A DNA stretch of 64,000 nt from VRUE01 sp963812335 (GCA_963812335.1 CAWEUU010000004.1:372001-436000); one strand, 5' to 3'; positions 34,803 to 44,385 are shown, numbered from the stretch's first letter. Notes: generated by a model not told the origin, from the letters alone. Made by a program: numbers and translations.

Positions 34803-35800
34803 GCCAAGCCCTCCATCTCCTCGAAGCCGAGCATCAGGTTGAGGCACTGCACCGCCTGTCCCGAGGCTCCCTTCCAGAGATTGTCGATTGCGGAAAAGGC
34901 GAGCACGCGGCCACGCTCCTCGACGGTGACGTATACGTGGCACTCGTTCGTATCGCGCACATCACGTAGGCCCGGCGGGCGCTCGACCGCGTGGACGAAG
35001 GGCTCGTCGGCGTAGCGCTCGGCGTAGAGCGCCTGTAGCTCCTCCTTGGCGATCGGCTCCGAGAGCTGCGCGTAACAGCTGGTCAGCTCGCCCTGGTCGA
35101 GCGGCAGCAGGTGCGGCACGAAGGTGACCGGCGCCGCGGCGCCGAGCGCCGCCAGCTCCTGTTCGATCTCGGGCCGGTGGCGATGGCCCTCGGTCTTGTA
35201 GGCGAAGGCGTTCTCGTCCATCGAGACGTAGTGCATCGCGTCGCCGCCACCCCGCCCGGCGCCCGAGACGCCCTGCTTGGCGTCGATCACGACGTCGCTG
35301 AGCAGGCCGCGTTCGGCCAGCGGCGCGAGGGCGAGCACGCTCGCCGTCGGGTAGCAGCCGGGGACGGCGACCAGCTTCGCGCCGCGCAGCTGCTCGCGGT
35401 AGAGCTCGGTGAGGCCGTAGACGGCGCCGCCGAACAGCTCGGACGCGCCGTGCTCGCCGTACCAGCGCTCGTAGGTCGGCATGTCGCGCAGGCGGAAGTC
35501 GGCGGAGAGGTCGGCGACGACGATGCCGCGCTCGCGCAGTGCCGCGACGGTCGGCGCCGCCGCCCCGTGCGGGTAGGCGACGATCGCCGCGTCGATTCCG
35601 TCGAGCGCGTCGAGGTCGAGCTCGGTCAGCTCGAGCGGCACCCGGTAGCGGGGATGGAGGCGGTCGAGCCGGGTGCCGGCGTCGCTGCGCGAGCTGACCC
35701 CGACCAGCTCCATGCGCGGGTGGCGCCAGACGATCTGGGCGGCCAGCGCACCGGTGAAGCCGGAAGCGCCGGCGACGAAGACTCTCGCTTTCTCACTCAC
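34799..35800 (-). CDS. argC: N-acetyl-gamma-glutamyl-phosphate reductase
   Basis: The 333-aa NADPH-dependent reductase has an N-terminal Rossmann motif FVAGASGFTGALAA, the active-site Cys in AVPGCYPTASVLAL and a His in TEGHRHRPEIEQE. It is the first arginine gene of the block argC-argJ-argB-argD. Its GTG start overlaps the pheT stop by 8 bp, so arginine synthesis is coupled to phenylalanyl-tRNA synthetase transcription rather than to an obvious ArgR-controlled promoter; no ARG box was seen by eye. Confidence 0.96.
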   Translation of the reverse strand: MSEKARVFVAGASGFTGALAAQIVWRHPRMELVGVSSRSDAGTRLDRLHPRYRVPLELTELDLDALDGIDAAIVAYPHGAAAPTVAALRERGIVVADLSADFRLRDMPTYERWYGEHGASELFGGAVYGLTELYREQLRGAKLVAVPGCYPTASVLALAPLAERGLLSDVVIDAKQGVSGAGRGGGDAMHYVSMDENAFAYKTEGHRHRPEIEQELAALGAAAPVTFVPHLLPLDQGELTSCYAQLSEPIAKEELQALYAERYADEPFVHAVERPPGLRDVRDTNECHVYVTVEERGRVLAFSAIDNLWKGASGQAVQCLNLMLGFEEMEGLA

Positions 35801-38228
35801 GCGGGGATCCTCCTATCTGCTCGAGCGCGGCGACGATCGAATCGCGCTGTGCGGCGACCTCCTCGTCGGTGAGGGTGCGGTCGACGGCGCGGAACTCGAG
35901 CCGCAGGGCGAGGCTCTTGCGCCCCTCCCCCACCTGCTCGCCCTCGTAGAGGTCGAAGACCTCGGCCTCGCGCAGCAGCTCGCCGCCGCCGGAAAGCACC
36001 GCCTCGCTAACCCGTGCGGCCGAGACGTCGCGTGGCACCACCACGGCAAGGTCCTGGCGCACCGAGGGGAAGGTCGTCACGTCCTCAAAAGTCTCCCCGC
36101 CGGCCTTCGCCGCCGCGAACAGCGGCGCCAGGCTGAGCTCGAAGCCGACCGCCGCCTCGATGTCCCACTCGCGACAGACCAGTGGATGGACCTCGCCGAT
36201 CCAGCCGGCCTCAGCCCCGCCGGCCGACACCCGCGCAGCACGCCCTGGGTGCAGGAACGGCTCGCTCGCGGGCTCGAAGGAGACCGGCGCGTCGAGCCGC
36301 ACCGCGAGGCCTTCGAGCAGGCCCTTGAGGGCAAAGAAGTCCACCGGCTCCCCGCCGCCCCGCCACGTCTTCGGCGCAAGCGGCCCGGCGGCAAGCGCTC
36401 CGAGTCGCTGCGGCTCCGCGAACGGCGCCGCCTGCTCGCCGGGGAACGCGCCGTCGCCGCCGAGGTAGACGCGGCCGGACTCGAAAAGGGCGACGCGCTC
36501 GGCGTCGCGGGCGAGATTGCTCCGGGCGGCGCCCAACAACGAGCCGAGCAGGGTCGTGCGCATCACCGACTGGTCCTCGGAGAGGGGATTTGAGATCGCG
36601 ACCGGGGCAGCGCGCGAGTCGTCCGCGGGGATGCGCAGCCGCCCGGCCTCACCGGGGTCGGTGAAGCTCAAGCCGACGATCTCATCGAGGCCGAGGTCGC
36701 GCAGAGCGTCCTCGGCGCGGCGGCGCAGGCGCTGGTCGCGGCGCAGGCCGCCGGCCTGGCCGGCGGAGCCGGGCAGGGTCGAGGGCAGGTGCTCGTCGAG
36801 CCCGTGCACACGGGCGACCTCCTCGATCAGGTCGACCTCGCGGGTGACATCGTGGTGACGGTCGGGCGGCACGGCGACGGCCAGGTCGTCGCCATCGGCC
36901 TCGACGACGAACCCGAGCCGCTCCAGGTAGGCGCTCTGGTCGGCCGGTTCGATCGGCATCCCCAGAAGGCCCTCGACCCGCTCGCCGCGCAGCGTGAGCT
37001 GCCTCGGCGCCGGCGGCTCGGCGGCGACGTCGATCGTCCCCGGAACCAGCTTCGCCCCGCAGAGGTCGACCATGAGGCACGAGGCAATCCGCTGCGCCCG
37101 CATGCAAAGCGCCGGGTGCAGCCCTTTCTCGAAGCGTGAGGAGGCCTCGGAGCGCAGACCGAGCAGGCGCGAGGTGCGCAGGATGTTGGTCCCGCTCCAG
37201 TTGGCAACCTCGAGCAACACGCGGGTCGTCGATTCGGAGACCTCGGAGCTCCGGCCGCCCATGATCCCGGCGATCCCCGAGGGACCGTTGCGATCGCAGA
37301 CCAGCACGGTCTCGGCGTCGAAGCTGCGCTCGACCTCGTCGAGCGTCGTCATCTTCTCGCCCTCGCTCGCGGCGCGCACCGTCAGCGCCCCGTCCGGCAC
37401 CTTGTCGAGGTCGAAGGCGTGCAGCGGCTGGGCGGTCAGCAGCATCACGTAGTTGGTGATGTCGACGACGTTGTTGATCGGCCGCTGGCCGGCGGCGCTC
37501 AGTCGCGCCTGCAGCCAGGCCGGCGAGGGCCCGATCGTCACGTCGGTGAAGACGCGTGCGGTGAAGCGCGGGCAGAGCTCTGGCACCTCTACCTCGACGG
37601 AGGCATGGTCGGTCACGTCGCCGTCGCCCTCGACGGGCGCGTCCTCCGTCCAGGGCTCCTCGGCAAGCGGCGCGGCGCTGATCGCGTGCACCTCGCGGGC
37701 GACGCCGTAGACGCCGAGGCAGTCGGGCCGGTTCGGCGTCACCTCCAACTCCAGCACCGGCTCGGCGATCGGCAGCAGCTCGGCCAGCGGCGTGCCCGGC
37801 GCCGGCCCGTCGTCGAGCACGAGGATCCCGTCGGCCTCCGCGGCGACCTCGAGCTCAGCGGCGGAGAGAATCATCCCGTGCGACTCCACCCCACGCAGCT
37901 TCGCCCTGCGCAGCTGCGTCCCGTCGGGCATCGTCGCTCCCGGCTGCGCCACGGCTACTGTCTGACCGGCGTCGACGTTGGGCGCCCCGCAGACGATCGT
38001 GCTCGGCTCGTCCTCGCCGGCGTCGACCGTGCAGACGCTGAGCCGGTCCGCGTCGGGATGCTTCTCGCGCGCGAGCACCTTGCCGACGACGAAGCCGTCG
38101 GGCTTGGGCGGGCCGGCGACGACGACTCGCTCGACCTCGGTCCCGGTCATCGCCAGCCGCTCGGCCAGCGCCCGCGGCTCGACGCCGGGGTCGCAGTAGG
38201 CCCGCAGCCATGAGTAGGGCACCCTCAT
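35793..38228 (-). CDS. pheT: Phenylalanyl-tRNA synthetase beta subunit
   Basis: The ~811-aa beta chain runs MRVPYSWLRAYCDPGVEPRA, then a tRNA-binding EMAP-like domain (KPDGFVVGKVLAREKHPDAD, near 45-60), the B3/B4 editing domain (ALRE/ITNYVMLLTAQPLHAFD), a B5 domain and the C-terminal FDX-ACB anticodon-binding domain (TFPSVRQDLAVVV). It pairs with PheS as an alpha2-beta2 enzyme. The ATG overlaps the pheS stop by 4 bp. Normal length and no sign of damage. Confidence 0.97.
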   Translation of the reverse strand: MRVPYSWLRAYCDPGVEPRALAERLAMTGTEVERVVVAGPPKPDGFVVGKVLAREKHPDADRLSVCTVDAGEDEPSTIVCGAPNVDAGQTVAVAQPGATMPDGTQLRRAKLRGVESHGMILSAAELEVAAEADGILVLDDGPAPGTPLAELLPIAEPVLELEVTPNRPDCLGVYGVAREVHAISAAPLAEEPWTEDAPVEGDGDVTDHASVEVEVPELCPRFTARVFTDVTIGPSPAWLQARLSAAGQRPINNVVDITNYVMLLTAQPLHAFDLDKVPDGALTVRAASEGEKMTTLDEVERSFDAETVLVCDRNGPSGIAGIMGGRSSEVSESTTRVLLEVANWSGTNILRTSRLLGLRSEASSRFEKGLHPALCMRAQRIASCLMVDLCGAKLVPGTIDVAAEPPAPRQLTLRGERVEGLLGMPIEPADQSAYLERLGFVVEADGDDLAVAVPPDRHHDVTREVDLIEEVARVHGLDEHLPSTLPGSAGQAGGLRRDQRLRRRAEDALRDLGLDEIVGLSFTDPGEAGRLRIPADDSRAAPVAISNPLSEDQSVMRTTLLGSLLGAARSNLARDAERVALFESGRVYLGGDGAFPGEQAAPFAEPQRLGALAAGPLAPKTWRGGGEPVDFFALKGLLEGLAVRLDAPVSFEPASEPFLHPGRAARVSAGGAEAGWIGEVHPLVCREWDIEAAVGFELSLAPLFAAAKAGGETFEDVTTFPSVRQDLAVVVPRDVSAARVSEAVLSGGGELLREAEVFDLYEGEQVGEGRKSLALRLEFRAVDRTLTDEEVAAQRDSIVAALEQIGGSPRE

Positions 38229-39283
38229 GAGAATTGCTCCAGCATGCGAACGTCGTTGTCGAAGAAGCGGCGTAGGTCCGGCACCGCGTGGCGCAGCATC
38301 GCGATCCGCTCGACGCCCATGCCGAAGGCAAAGCCCTGCACCCGCTCGGGGTCGTAGCCGTTCGCGGCGACAAAGCCGAGCACGTTCGGGTCGACCATGC
38401 CGGCGCCGCCGACCTCGATCCAGCCCTGGCCCTTGCAGAGGTTGCAGCGCTCCCCACCGGCCAGCTCGCCGCTGCCCTCGCACTGGAAGCAGGAGACATC
38501 GAACTCGACGCTGGGCTCTGTGAAGGGGAAGAAGTGTGGCCGCATACGCGCCTCCCGACCGGCGCCGAAGATCGCCCGCAGCACCTCCTCCAGCGTGCCC
38601 TGCAGGTCGGCGAGGGTGATCCCCTCGCCGATCGCCAGGCCCTCGACCTGGTGGAACATCGGGCTGTGCGTAGCATCGGAGTCGCGCCGGTAGACCTTGC
38701 CGGGGACGATCACGAAGATCGGCGGCCCCTGCGTCTCCATCGCGCGGATCTGCACCGGCGAGGTGTGGGTGCGCAGCAGCACCTCGGGATGGGACTGGAT
38801 GTAGAAGGTGTCCTGCAGCATCCGCGCCGGGTGCCCCGGCGGGTGGTTGAGCGCGGTGAAGTTGTAGTAGTCGTGCTCGACCTCGGGTCCCTCGACCACG
38901 TGGTAGCCGAGCCCGATCATCACGTCCTCGATCTGCCGCGTCGTGCGGGTGATCAGGTGCAGATGGCCGGCCGGCAGTGCCGGTGCCCCCGGCAGGCTGA
39001 CGTCGACCGTGTCGGCGGCCAGGCGCTGCTCCAGCTCGGTTGCGTCGAGCTCGCCCGCGCGGCGCTCGAGCATCTCCTCCAGCGCCTTGCGGGCACGGTT
39101 TGCGCCGCCCCCGACCCTGCCCCGTTCCTCCGCCGGAAGCTCGGCGATGCCGCGCAGGATGCCGGTCAGCTCGGCCTTGCGGCCGAGATGGCGAACCCGC
39201 AGCTCCTCCAGCTCAGTGGTGTCGACCGCAGCCTCGATCGCGGCGCTCGCCTCCGCCTCGATTTTCTCAATCCGCTCAAGCAT
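38225..39283 (-). CDS. pheS: Phenylalanyl-tRNA synthetase alpha subunit
   Basis: The 352-aa class II aminoacyl-tRNA synthetase has an N-terminal coiled coil, motif 2 RTHTSPVQIRAME and PGKVYRRDSDATHSPMFHQ, and motif 3 FGMGVERIAMLRH. It also carries a four-cysteine zinc site (CFQCEGSG ... CNLCKGQGW) as found in many bacterial PheS. I chose the ATG at 39281-39283; it overlaps the end of the upstream RNA methyltransferase gene by 8 bp. Confidence 0.96.
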   Translation of the reverse strand: MLERIEKIEAEASAAIEAAVDTTELEELRVRHLGRKAELTGILRGIAELPAEERGRVGGGANRARKALEEMLERRAGELDATELEQRLAADTVDVSLPGAPALPAGHLHLITRTTRQIEDVMIGLGYHVVEGPEVEHDYYNFTALNHPPGHPARMLQDTFYIQSHPEVLLRTHTSPVQIRAMETQGPPIFVIVPGKVYRRDSDATHSPMFHQVEGLAIGEGITLADLQGTLEEVLRAIFGAGREARMRPHFFPFTEPSVEFDVSCFQCEGSGELAGGERCNLCKGQGWIEVGGAGMVDPNVLGFVAANGYDPERVQGFAFGMGVERIAMLRHAVPDLRRFFDNDVRMLEQFS

Positions 39284-39995
39284 CGTCGGCCACCTCCAGC
39301 ATGGCGGGCGACGATAGCCGCTCGCAGGCAATCGCAGCCGCAGCGGCGACGTTGAGTGACTCGGCTGCCGCCGGGCGGAGCGTGATCGTCAGCTCGATAT
39401 CGCACTGCTCCAGCAGCTCGGGTGGCAGCCCCTCGCGCTCGGCGCCGAGACAGAGCGTGGCGACATCGCCGATCGCGTCGAGCTCCTGGCCGCCATGGGC
39501 GACCAGCGCCGCGCGCGGCCGCGGCGTCGCCTCGACGCCCGCCCGCACCAGCGGCTGGGCGAAGATCGAGCCCATGCTCGCCCGCACCGCCTTCGGCCCG
39601 AACGGGTCAGCGCACTCGGGGCCGATCACGACGGTGCCGCCGCGCAGCGCGTGGACACTGCGCACGATCGCGCCGACGTTGCCGGGATCGGCGACCCGGT
39701 GCAGATAGACGCACACAGATCCCATCTCGCTCGCCCAGGCCCGCGGCCAGACAGCGATCGCCCGCGTGCCCGAGCCGAGCGCAGAGACTTCGGCCAGCAG
39801 CTCCGGCTCGACCTCCTCGCCCCCGAGCCCGCTGCCCGCCGCACTAAGCAGGAAGCGCGGCTCGGCGCCCGTGGCGAGGCCGGCATCGACCAGGTCCTCA
39901 CCCTCGGTCGCAAACAACTCCTCACGCTCGCGCTGCCGGCGCTCGCGCAGCTTGCGCACCAGCTTAAGCTTCTCGTTGTTGGGGCTGGAGATCAT
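39276..39995 (-). CDS. SpoU/TrmH family RNA 2'-O-methyltransferase
   Basis: The 239-aa SPOUT methyltransferase has an N-terminal RNA-binding part (SPNNEKLKLVRKLRERRQRE) and the three knotted motifs ADPGNVGAIVRS, CLGAEREGLP and ESLNVAAAAAIA. It methylates a ribose in rRNA or tRNA; the exact site cannot be told. It lies between rplT and pheS, a common bacterial arrangement. It overlaps the pheS start. Confidence 0.92.
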   Translation of the reverse strand: MISSPNNEKLKLVRKLRERRQREREELFATEGEDLVDAGLATGAEPRFLLSAAGSGLGGEEVEPELLAEVSALGSGTRAIAVWPRAWASEMGSVCVYLHRVADPGNVGAIVRSVHALRGGTVVIGPECADPFGPKAVRASMGSIFAQPLVRAGVEATPRPRAALVAHGGQELDAIGDVATLCLGAEREGLPPELLEQCDIELTITLRPAAAESLNVAAAAAIACERLSSPAMLEVADDA

Positions 39996-40051
39996 CTGGC
40001 TCAGTTTCTTGTCGGTTGGATCTTCTCCTGGAACGGGAACCCCGCGCCAAA

Positions 40052-40083
40052 TAAAAAGGGCGGGCCGTAAGACGGCCCGCCCG
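40052..40083 (-). terminator. Rho-independent terminator after rplT
   Basis: Read on the minus strand, an 11-bp GC stem (GGGCGGGCCGT / ACGGCCCGCCC) with a CTT loop is followed by a run of five T, an ideal intrinsic terminator. It lies about 25 bp past the rplT stop and 57 bp before the next gene, so it ends the rpmI-rplT transcript. Confidence 0.9.
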
Positions 40084-40106
40084 GGAAGTGGAAGTGTGGG
40101 TTGCGA

Positions 40107-40466
40107 CTAGGCGGCCGCACCCTCCCGGGCAAGCTCGACAAATCGGCGGAAGGCGTCGCGGTCGGAGACCGCGATCTCGGCAAGCATCTTGCGGTTGACC
40201 TCGACCCCGGCCTTGTCGAGGCCGTGGATGAGCTGCGAGTAGCTCATCCCCTCGAGCCGCGCGGCTGCGTTGATCCGTGTGATCCACAGTTTGCGGAACT
40301 CGCGCTTGCGGTTACGCCGGTCGCGGTAGGCGTAGGCCCCCGAGCGCTGCACCTGCTCTTTGGCGAAGCGGTAGGAGGAGTGCTTGCGGCCGAAGTAGCC
40401 CTTCGCTTCCTTCAGCACCTTGCGCCGCTTCTTGCGGGCATGGACTGAGCGCTTGACCCGACTCAC
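40107..40466 (-). CDS. rplT: 50S ribosomal protein L20
   Basis: The 119-aa L20 is highly basic with the typical start MSRVKRSVHARKKRRKVLK and the conserved YRDRRNRKREFRKLWITRI. It binds 23S rRNA early in 50S assembly and often represses its own operon. The GTG start overlaps the rpmI stop by 4 bp. A strong terminator follows at 40052-40083. Confidence 0.97.
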   Translation of the reverse strand: MSRVKRSVHARKKRRKVLKEAKGYFGRKHSSYRFAKEQVQRSGAYAYRDRRNRKREFRKLWITRINAAARLEGMSYSQLIHGLDKAGVEVNRKMLAEIAVSDRDAFRRFVELAREGAAA

Positions 40467-40663
40467 TTGCCGCCTCCGAGCAGGGTCCGGACCCGTTTTT
40501 CGTCGGGCTTGGCGATCTCGACCGGGCGTGCCATCTGGCGCTTGCGCTTCGGCGACTTTTTCTCGAGGATATGGCTCGAGTAGGCACGCCGCCCACGCAG
40601 CTTGCCCTTGGCGGTCTTGCGGAAGCGCTTCTTTGCGCCCGAGTGGGTTTTCATCTTCGGCAT
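40463..40663 (-). CDS. rpmI: 50S ribosomal protein L35
   Basis: The 66-aa L35 starts MPKMKTHSGAKKRFRKTAKG and has the conserved HILEKKSPKRKRQ. In most bacteria it is preceded directly by infC; here the divergent wecB gene lies between (40738-41811), so rpmI-rplT needs its own promoter in the 74 bp before the start. The stop overlaps rplT. Confidence 0.96.
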   Translation of the reverse strand: MPKMKTHSGAKKRFRKTAKGKLRGRRAYSSHILEKKSPKRKRQMARPVEIAKPDEKRVRTLLGGGK

Positions 40664-40737
40664 CGGGCTCGGTATTGAAGCAGACCGACGGGGAGCAACG
40701 CGGGAGACGGCTGCCGTCGCCGGTAGGGTGCCGCCCG

Positions 40738-41811
40738 GTGCGGATCGTCTACGTGATCGGAACGCGGCCCAACTTCGTCAAGATGGCGCCCGTGATCGCG
40801 GCCCTGCGGGCGCGCCTGCCGGACTCCCGCCACACGATCGTCCACACCGGCCAGCACTACGACCGGGCGATGTCGGAGGTCTTCTTCGAGGAGCTCGGCG
40901 TGCCGGCTCCCGACCACATGCTCGAAGTCGGCTCCGGGACCCACGCGGTGCAGACGGCGCGCACGATGGAGCGGCTGGAGCCGGTATTGGAAGCCGAGTG
41001 CGCCGACCTGGTGATCGTCCCGGGCGACGTCAACTCGACCCTGGCGGCGGTGCTGACCGCGGCCAAGCTCCAGATCCCGGTCGCCCACGTCGAGTCGGGG
41101 CTGCGCAGCTTCGATCGCACGATGCCGGAGGAGATCAACCGCATCGTCGCCGACGAGTTCTCCGAGTACCTCTTCCTGCACAGCGACGAGGCGATCGAGA
41201 ACCTGCGCGCCGAGGGCATCGCCGATGAGCGCATGCACTTCGTCGGCAACACGATGATCGACACGCTGGTCGCGCTCGAAGGCCGCTTCCGTGCCGCCTG
41301 CGCCGCGGCGAAGCTCGGGCTCGAGCCGGGCGGGTTCGCACTCGTCACCCTGCACCGCCCCGCCCTCGTCGACGGCGAGCTGCTGCCTGAAACGGTGCGG
41401 CAGCTGACCGCGCTCGCCGCCGAGATGCCGGTCGTCTTCCCGGTCCATCCGCGCACCCGCAAGAAGATGGAGGAGCTTTCTGCCGAGCATTCGGGTCTGT
41501 TGCTGAGTGAGCCGCTCGGCTACGTCGAGTTCCTCTCGCTACTGGCCGACGCGGGCGCGGTGCTGACCGACTCGGGCGGGATACAGGAGGAGACGACCTA
41601 CCTCGGGGTCCCGTGCTTCACCCTGCGCGACAACACCGAGCGGCCGGTGACGATCCGCGCCGGCACCAACACCCTCCTCGGCCTCGACCCGGCGGCGATC
41701 GCCACGATCCCCCAAGCTCTATCCGCGCCGCGCCCGGCAAGAACCGAACCTCCACCGCTCTGGGACGGCCACGCGGCAGAGCGAATCGCCGCGGCAATCG
41801 CTCCGGCCTAG
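40738..41811 (+). CDS. wecB: UDP-N-acetylglucosamine 2-epimerase (non-hydrolysing)
   Basis: The 357-aa enzyme makes UDP-ManNAc from UDP-GlcNAc for cell-wall glycopolymers. It has the N-terminal VRIVYVIGTRPNFVKMAPVI, the nucleotide site VPGDVNSTLAA, HVESGLRSFDRTMPEEINR and the C-terminal LTDSGGIQEETTYLGVP, all standard. Start is GTG. Its 3' end overlaps the end of the convergent infC gene by 4 bp and it is read opposite to the ribosomal genes on both sides, an unusual insertion into the infC-rpmI-rplT block. Confidence 0.95.
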   Translation: MRIVYVIGTRPNFVKMAPVIAALRARLPDSRHTIVHTGQHYDRAMSEVFFEELGVPAPDHMLEVGSGTHAVQTARTMERLEPVLEAECADLVIVPGDVNSTLAAVLTAAKLQIPVAHVESGLRSFDRTMPEEINRIVADEFSEYLFLHSDEAIENLRAEGIADERMHFVGNTMIDTLVALEGRFRAACAAAKLGLEPGGFALVTLHRPALVDGELLPETVRQLTALAAEMPVVFPVHPRTRKKMEELSAEHSGLLLSEPLGYVEFLSLLADAGAVLTDSGGIQEETTYLGVPCFTLRDNTERPVTIRAGTNTLLGLDPAAIATIPQALSAPRPARTEPPPLWDGHAAERIAAAIAPA

Positions 41812-42377
41812 TCCTTGTCGTCGGGGCCGGCCTCTTTGCCGGGCGCCAGCATCATGCTCATATTTCGCCCTTCCTGAAGCGGTGCCGACTCGATCACAGC
41901 GAGCCCGTCGAGGTCCTCGAAGAGCCGCTGCAGGAGGTCGCGGCCACGCTCCGGGTGGGCCTGCTCTCGGCCACGGAACATGATCGTGATCTTGACTTTG
42001 TTGCGCTGGCGCAGGAAGCGCTCGACGTGGCCCTTCTTGGTTTCGTAGTCGTGGTCGGCGATCTTCGGCCGCAGCTTGATCTCGCGCACGTTGACCTGGG
42101 TCTGGTGCTTGCGGGCCTGCTTCTGCTTCTGCTCCTGCTCGTACTTGTACTTCGAGTAGTCGAGCAGGCGGGTGACCGGCGGCTTCGAGCCGGGCGCCAC
42201 CTCGACCAGGTCGAGGTCGGCCTCCTGGGCGCGCTGCATCGCCTCGGCGATCTCGACGATGCCGAGCTGCTCGCCCTCGGCGCCGATCAGGCGCACTTTC
42301 GGAACGCGGATGCGCTCGTTGATGCGCGTCGTGTCGCGCTCCGGCGGGCGGCGATCGAACCTACGCGGGACAGGCAC
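41808..42377 (-). CDS. infC: Translation initiation factor IF-3
   Basis: The 189-aa IF-3 starts at a GTG (VPVPRRFDRR), with NERIRVPKVRLIGAEGEQLG in the N-domain, the lysine-rich linker YEQEQKQKQARKHQTQ and the C-domain KLRPKIADHDYETKKGHVER. It prevents 30S-50S joining and checks the start codon. It follows thrS by 67 bp on the same strand, but the usual downstream rpmI-rplT pair is separated by wecB. AUU-type starts, common for autoregulated infC, are not used here. Confidence 0.95.
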   Translation of the reverse strand: MPVPRRFDRRPPERDTTRINERIRVPKVRLIGAEGEQLGIVEIAEAMQRAQEADLDLVEVAPGSKPPVTRLLDYSKYKYEQEQKQKQARKHQTQVNVREIKLRPKIADHDYETKKGHVERFLRQRNKVKITIMFRGREQAHPERGRDLLQRLFEDLDGLAVIESAPLQEGRNMSMMLAPGKEAGPDDKD

Positions 42378-42444
42378 TAGTGAGAGGCCCGGTGGCGCTT
42401 CAACGGTTTGAAATGCCTGCGAACAAGTGCGGCCAGTATAGGGA

Positions 42445-44385
42445 TCAGGCGCGCTCGGCGCGGTGGACGAGATCGGTGAAGGCGGCGAGCGCCATCGCGC
42501 CGAGCTCGCCCTCGGCGTGCGAGCGCACCGCGACCTCACCGCTTTCCTGCTCACGATCGCCGACGACCAGCATGTAGGGATTGCGGGCCAGTTCGGCATC
42601 GCGAATCTTCTTGCCGATCGACTCCGAGCGACGGTCAACCTCGACCCGGACGCCGAGCTCGCGCAGTTCTGAGGCGACTTCGTCGCTGAACTCGACGTGC
42701 CGGTCGGAGATCGGCAGCACCGTCGCCTGCACCGGCGCCAGCCAGACCGGGAAGCGCCCCCCGTAATGCTCGATCAGGATGCCGGCGAAGCGCTCCATCG
42801 AGCCGAGCAGGGCGCGGTGGATCATCACCGGGCGCTGCGGCGCGTCGTTCTGGTCGGTGTAGGTGAGGTCGAAGCGTTCTGGCATGAAGAAGTCGACCTG
42901 GCAGGTGCCGCACTGCCAGGAGCGGCCGAGCGCGTCGGTGATGTGGAAATCGATCTTGGGGCCGTAGAAGGCGCCGTCGCCGGGGTTGAGCGCGTACTCG
43001 CGCCCCTGCGCCTCGAGCGCGCCGCGCAGCGCCGCCTCCGCCTGCTCCCACTGCTCGGCAGTGCCGATCGACTTCTCCGGCCGGGTCGAGAGCTCGATCT
43101 GCACGTCCTCGAAGCCGAAGCGCGCGTAGAGCTCGTCGATCGCCTCGCAGATGTCGGTCACCTCGCCGACGATCTGCTCCGGCGTGCAGTAGATGTGGGC
43201 GTCGTCCTGGGTGAAGGCGCGCACCCGCAGCAGGCCATGGAGGACGCCCTCCCGCTCGGCCCGCGAGACTTCGCCGAACTCGGCGACTCGCAGCGGAAGC
43301 TCGCGGTAGGAGTGGCGGTCGGCGGCGAAGACGAGGCAGGCGCCCGGGCAGTTCATCGGCCGGATCGCGTACTGGCGCTCCTTCGACTCGGTGAAGTACA
43401 TGTTCTCGTGGTAGTTGTCCCAGTGGCCGGAGCGGTGCCAGAGCTCGACGTCCATCAGGTGCGGCGTCTTGATCTCGACGTAATCGCGCCTGCGCAACTG
43501 CTCCTGCACCTCGGCCTCGATCAGGCGCAGCAGGGTCGTGCCGTGGGCGAGCCAGAAGGGCATCCCCGGCGCCTCCCTGCGCAGCATGAAGAGGCCGAGC
43601 TCGGGGCCGAGGCGGCGGTGGTCGCGTTCCTTGGCCTGCTCGATCAGCTCCAGGTGGGCGGCGAGGTCCTTCTTCGAGAAGAAGGCGGTGCCGTAGATCC
43701 GGGTCAGCATCGCGCGGCTCTCGTCGCCGCGCCAGTAGGCCCCGGCAAGCGAGCTCAGCTTGATCGCCTTGATCCGGTCGGTGCCGGGGCCGTGCGGCCC
43801 GCGGCAGAGGTCCTCGAAGGGGCCGTTGCGGTAGAGCGAGACCGTCTCCACCCCTTCGTCGCGGACGAGGTCCTCGATCAGCTCGACCTTGTAGTCCTGA
43901 CCCTGGGCACGGAAGATCTCGATCGCCTCGGCGGGCGGGACGTCGCGGCGCTCGAAGCGCTCGCCGGCGTCGATGTGCTCCTGCATCGCCGCCTCGATCC
44001 GCCCGAGGTCATCCTCGTTGACCTTGACGTCGGGCGGGAACTCGAAGTCGTAGTAGAAGCCCTGCTCGATCGGCGGGCCGATCGTCACCTTGGTCCCCGG
44101 GTAGAGCTCCATCACCGCCTCAGCCATCACGTGGGCGGCGTCGTGGCGGATCAGCTCCAGCGCCTCGGGGTCGCGGTCGGTGAGGATCGCAATCTCGACC
44201 CCGTCGGGCAGCGGCGCGCCGAGGTCGCGCAACTCGCCGCCGACGCGGATCGCCAGCGCCGCCTTGGCCAGCCCGGGCCCGATCGCCGCCGCCGCGTCGC
44301 CGCCGCTCGCCCCGTCGGGAAGCTCCAGGGGAGTGCCGTCGGGCAGCCTTACGGTGATCTTGGTCGCGGCCTCCATCGTCCCCAT
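42445..44385 (-). CDS. thrS: Threonyl-tRNA synthetase
   Basis: The 646-aa class II enzyme has an N-terminal TGS domain (ITVRLPDGTPLELPDGASG), an editing domain with HxxxH (HDAAHVMAEAV), the catalytic core (RPMNCPGACLVF; motif 2 REGVLHGLLRVRAFTQDD; motif 3 HRALLGSMERF) and a C-terminal anticodon domain. Zinc ligands Cys and His in the core (NCPG, DDAH) are present. ATG at 44383-44385 chosen; a second ATG lies three codons later. No T-box leader is visible in the 64 bp before it. Confidence 0.96.
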   Translation of the reverse strand: MGTMEAATKITVRLPDGTPLELPDGASGGDAAAAIGPGLAKAALAIRVGGELRDLGAPLPDGVEIAILTDRDPEALELIRHDAAHVMAEAVMELYPGTKVTIGPPIEQGFYYDFEFPPDVKVNEDDLGRIEAAMQEHIDAGERFERRDVPPAEAIEIFRAQGQDYKVELIEDLVRDEGVETVSLYRNGPFEDLCRGPHGPGTDRIKAIKLSSLAGAYWRGDESRAMLTRIYGTAFFSKKDLAAHLELIEQAKERDHRRLGPELGLFMLRREAPGMPFWLAHGTTLLRLIEAEVQEQLRRRDYVEIKTPHLMDVELWHRSGHWDNYHENMYFTESKERQYAIRPMNCPGACLVFAADRHSYRELPLRVAEFGEVSRAEREGVLHGLLRVRAFTQDDAHIYCTPEQIVGEVTDICEAIDELYARFGFEDVQIELSTRPEKSIGTAEQWEQAEAALRGALEAQGREYALNPGDGAFYGPKIDFHITDALGRSWQCGTCQVDFFMPERFDLTYTDQNDAPQRPVMIHRALLGSMERFAGILIEHYGGRFPVWLAPVQATVLPISDRHVEFSDEVASELRELGVRVEVDRRSESIGKKIRDAELARNPYMLVVGDREQESGEVAVRSHAEGELGAMALAAFTDLVHRAERA

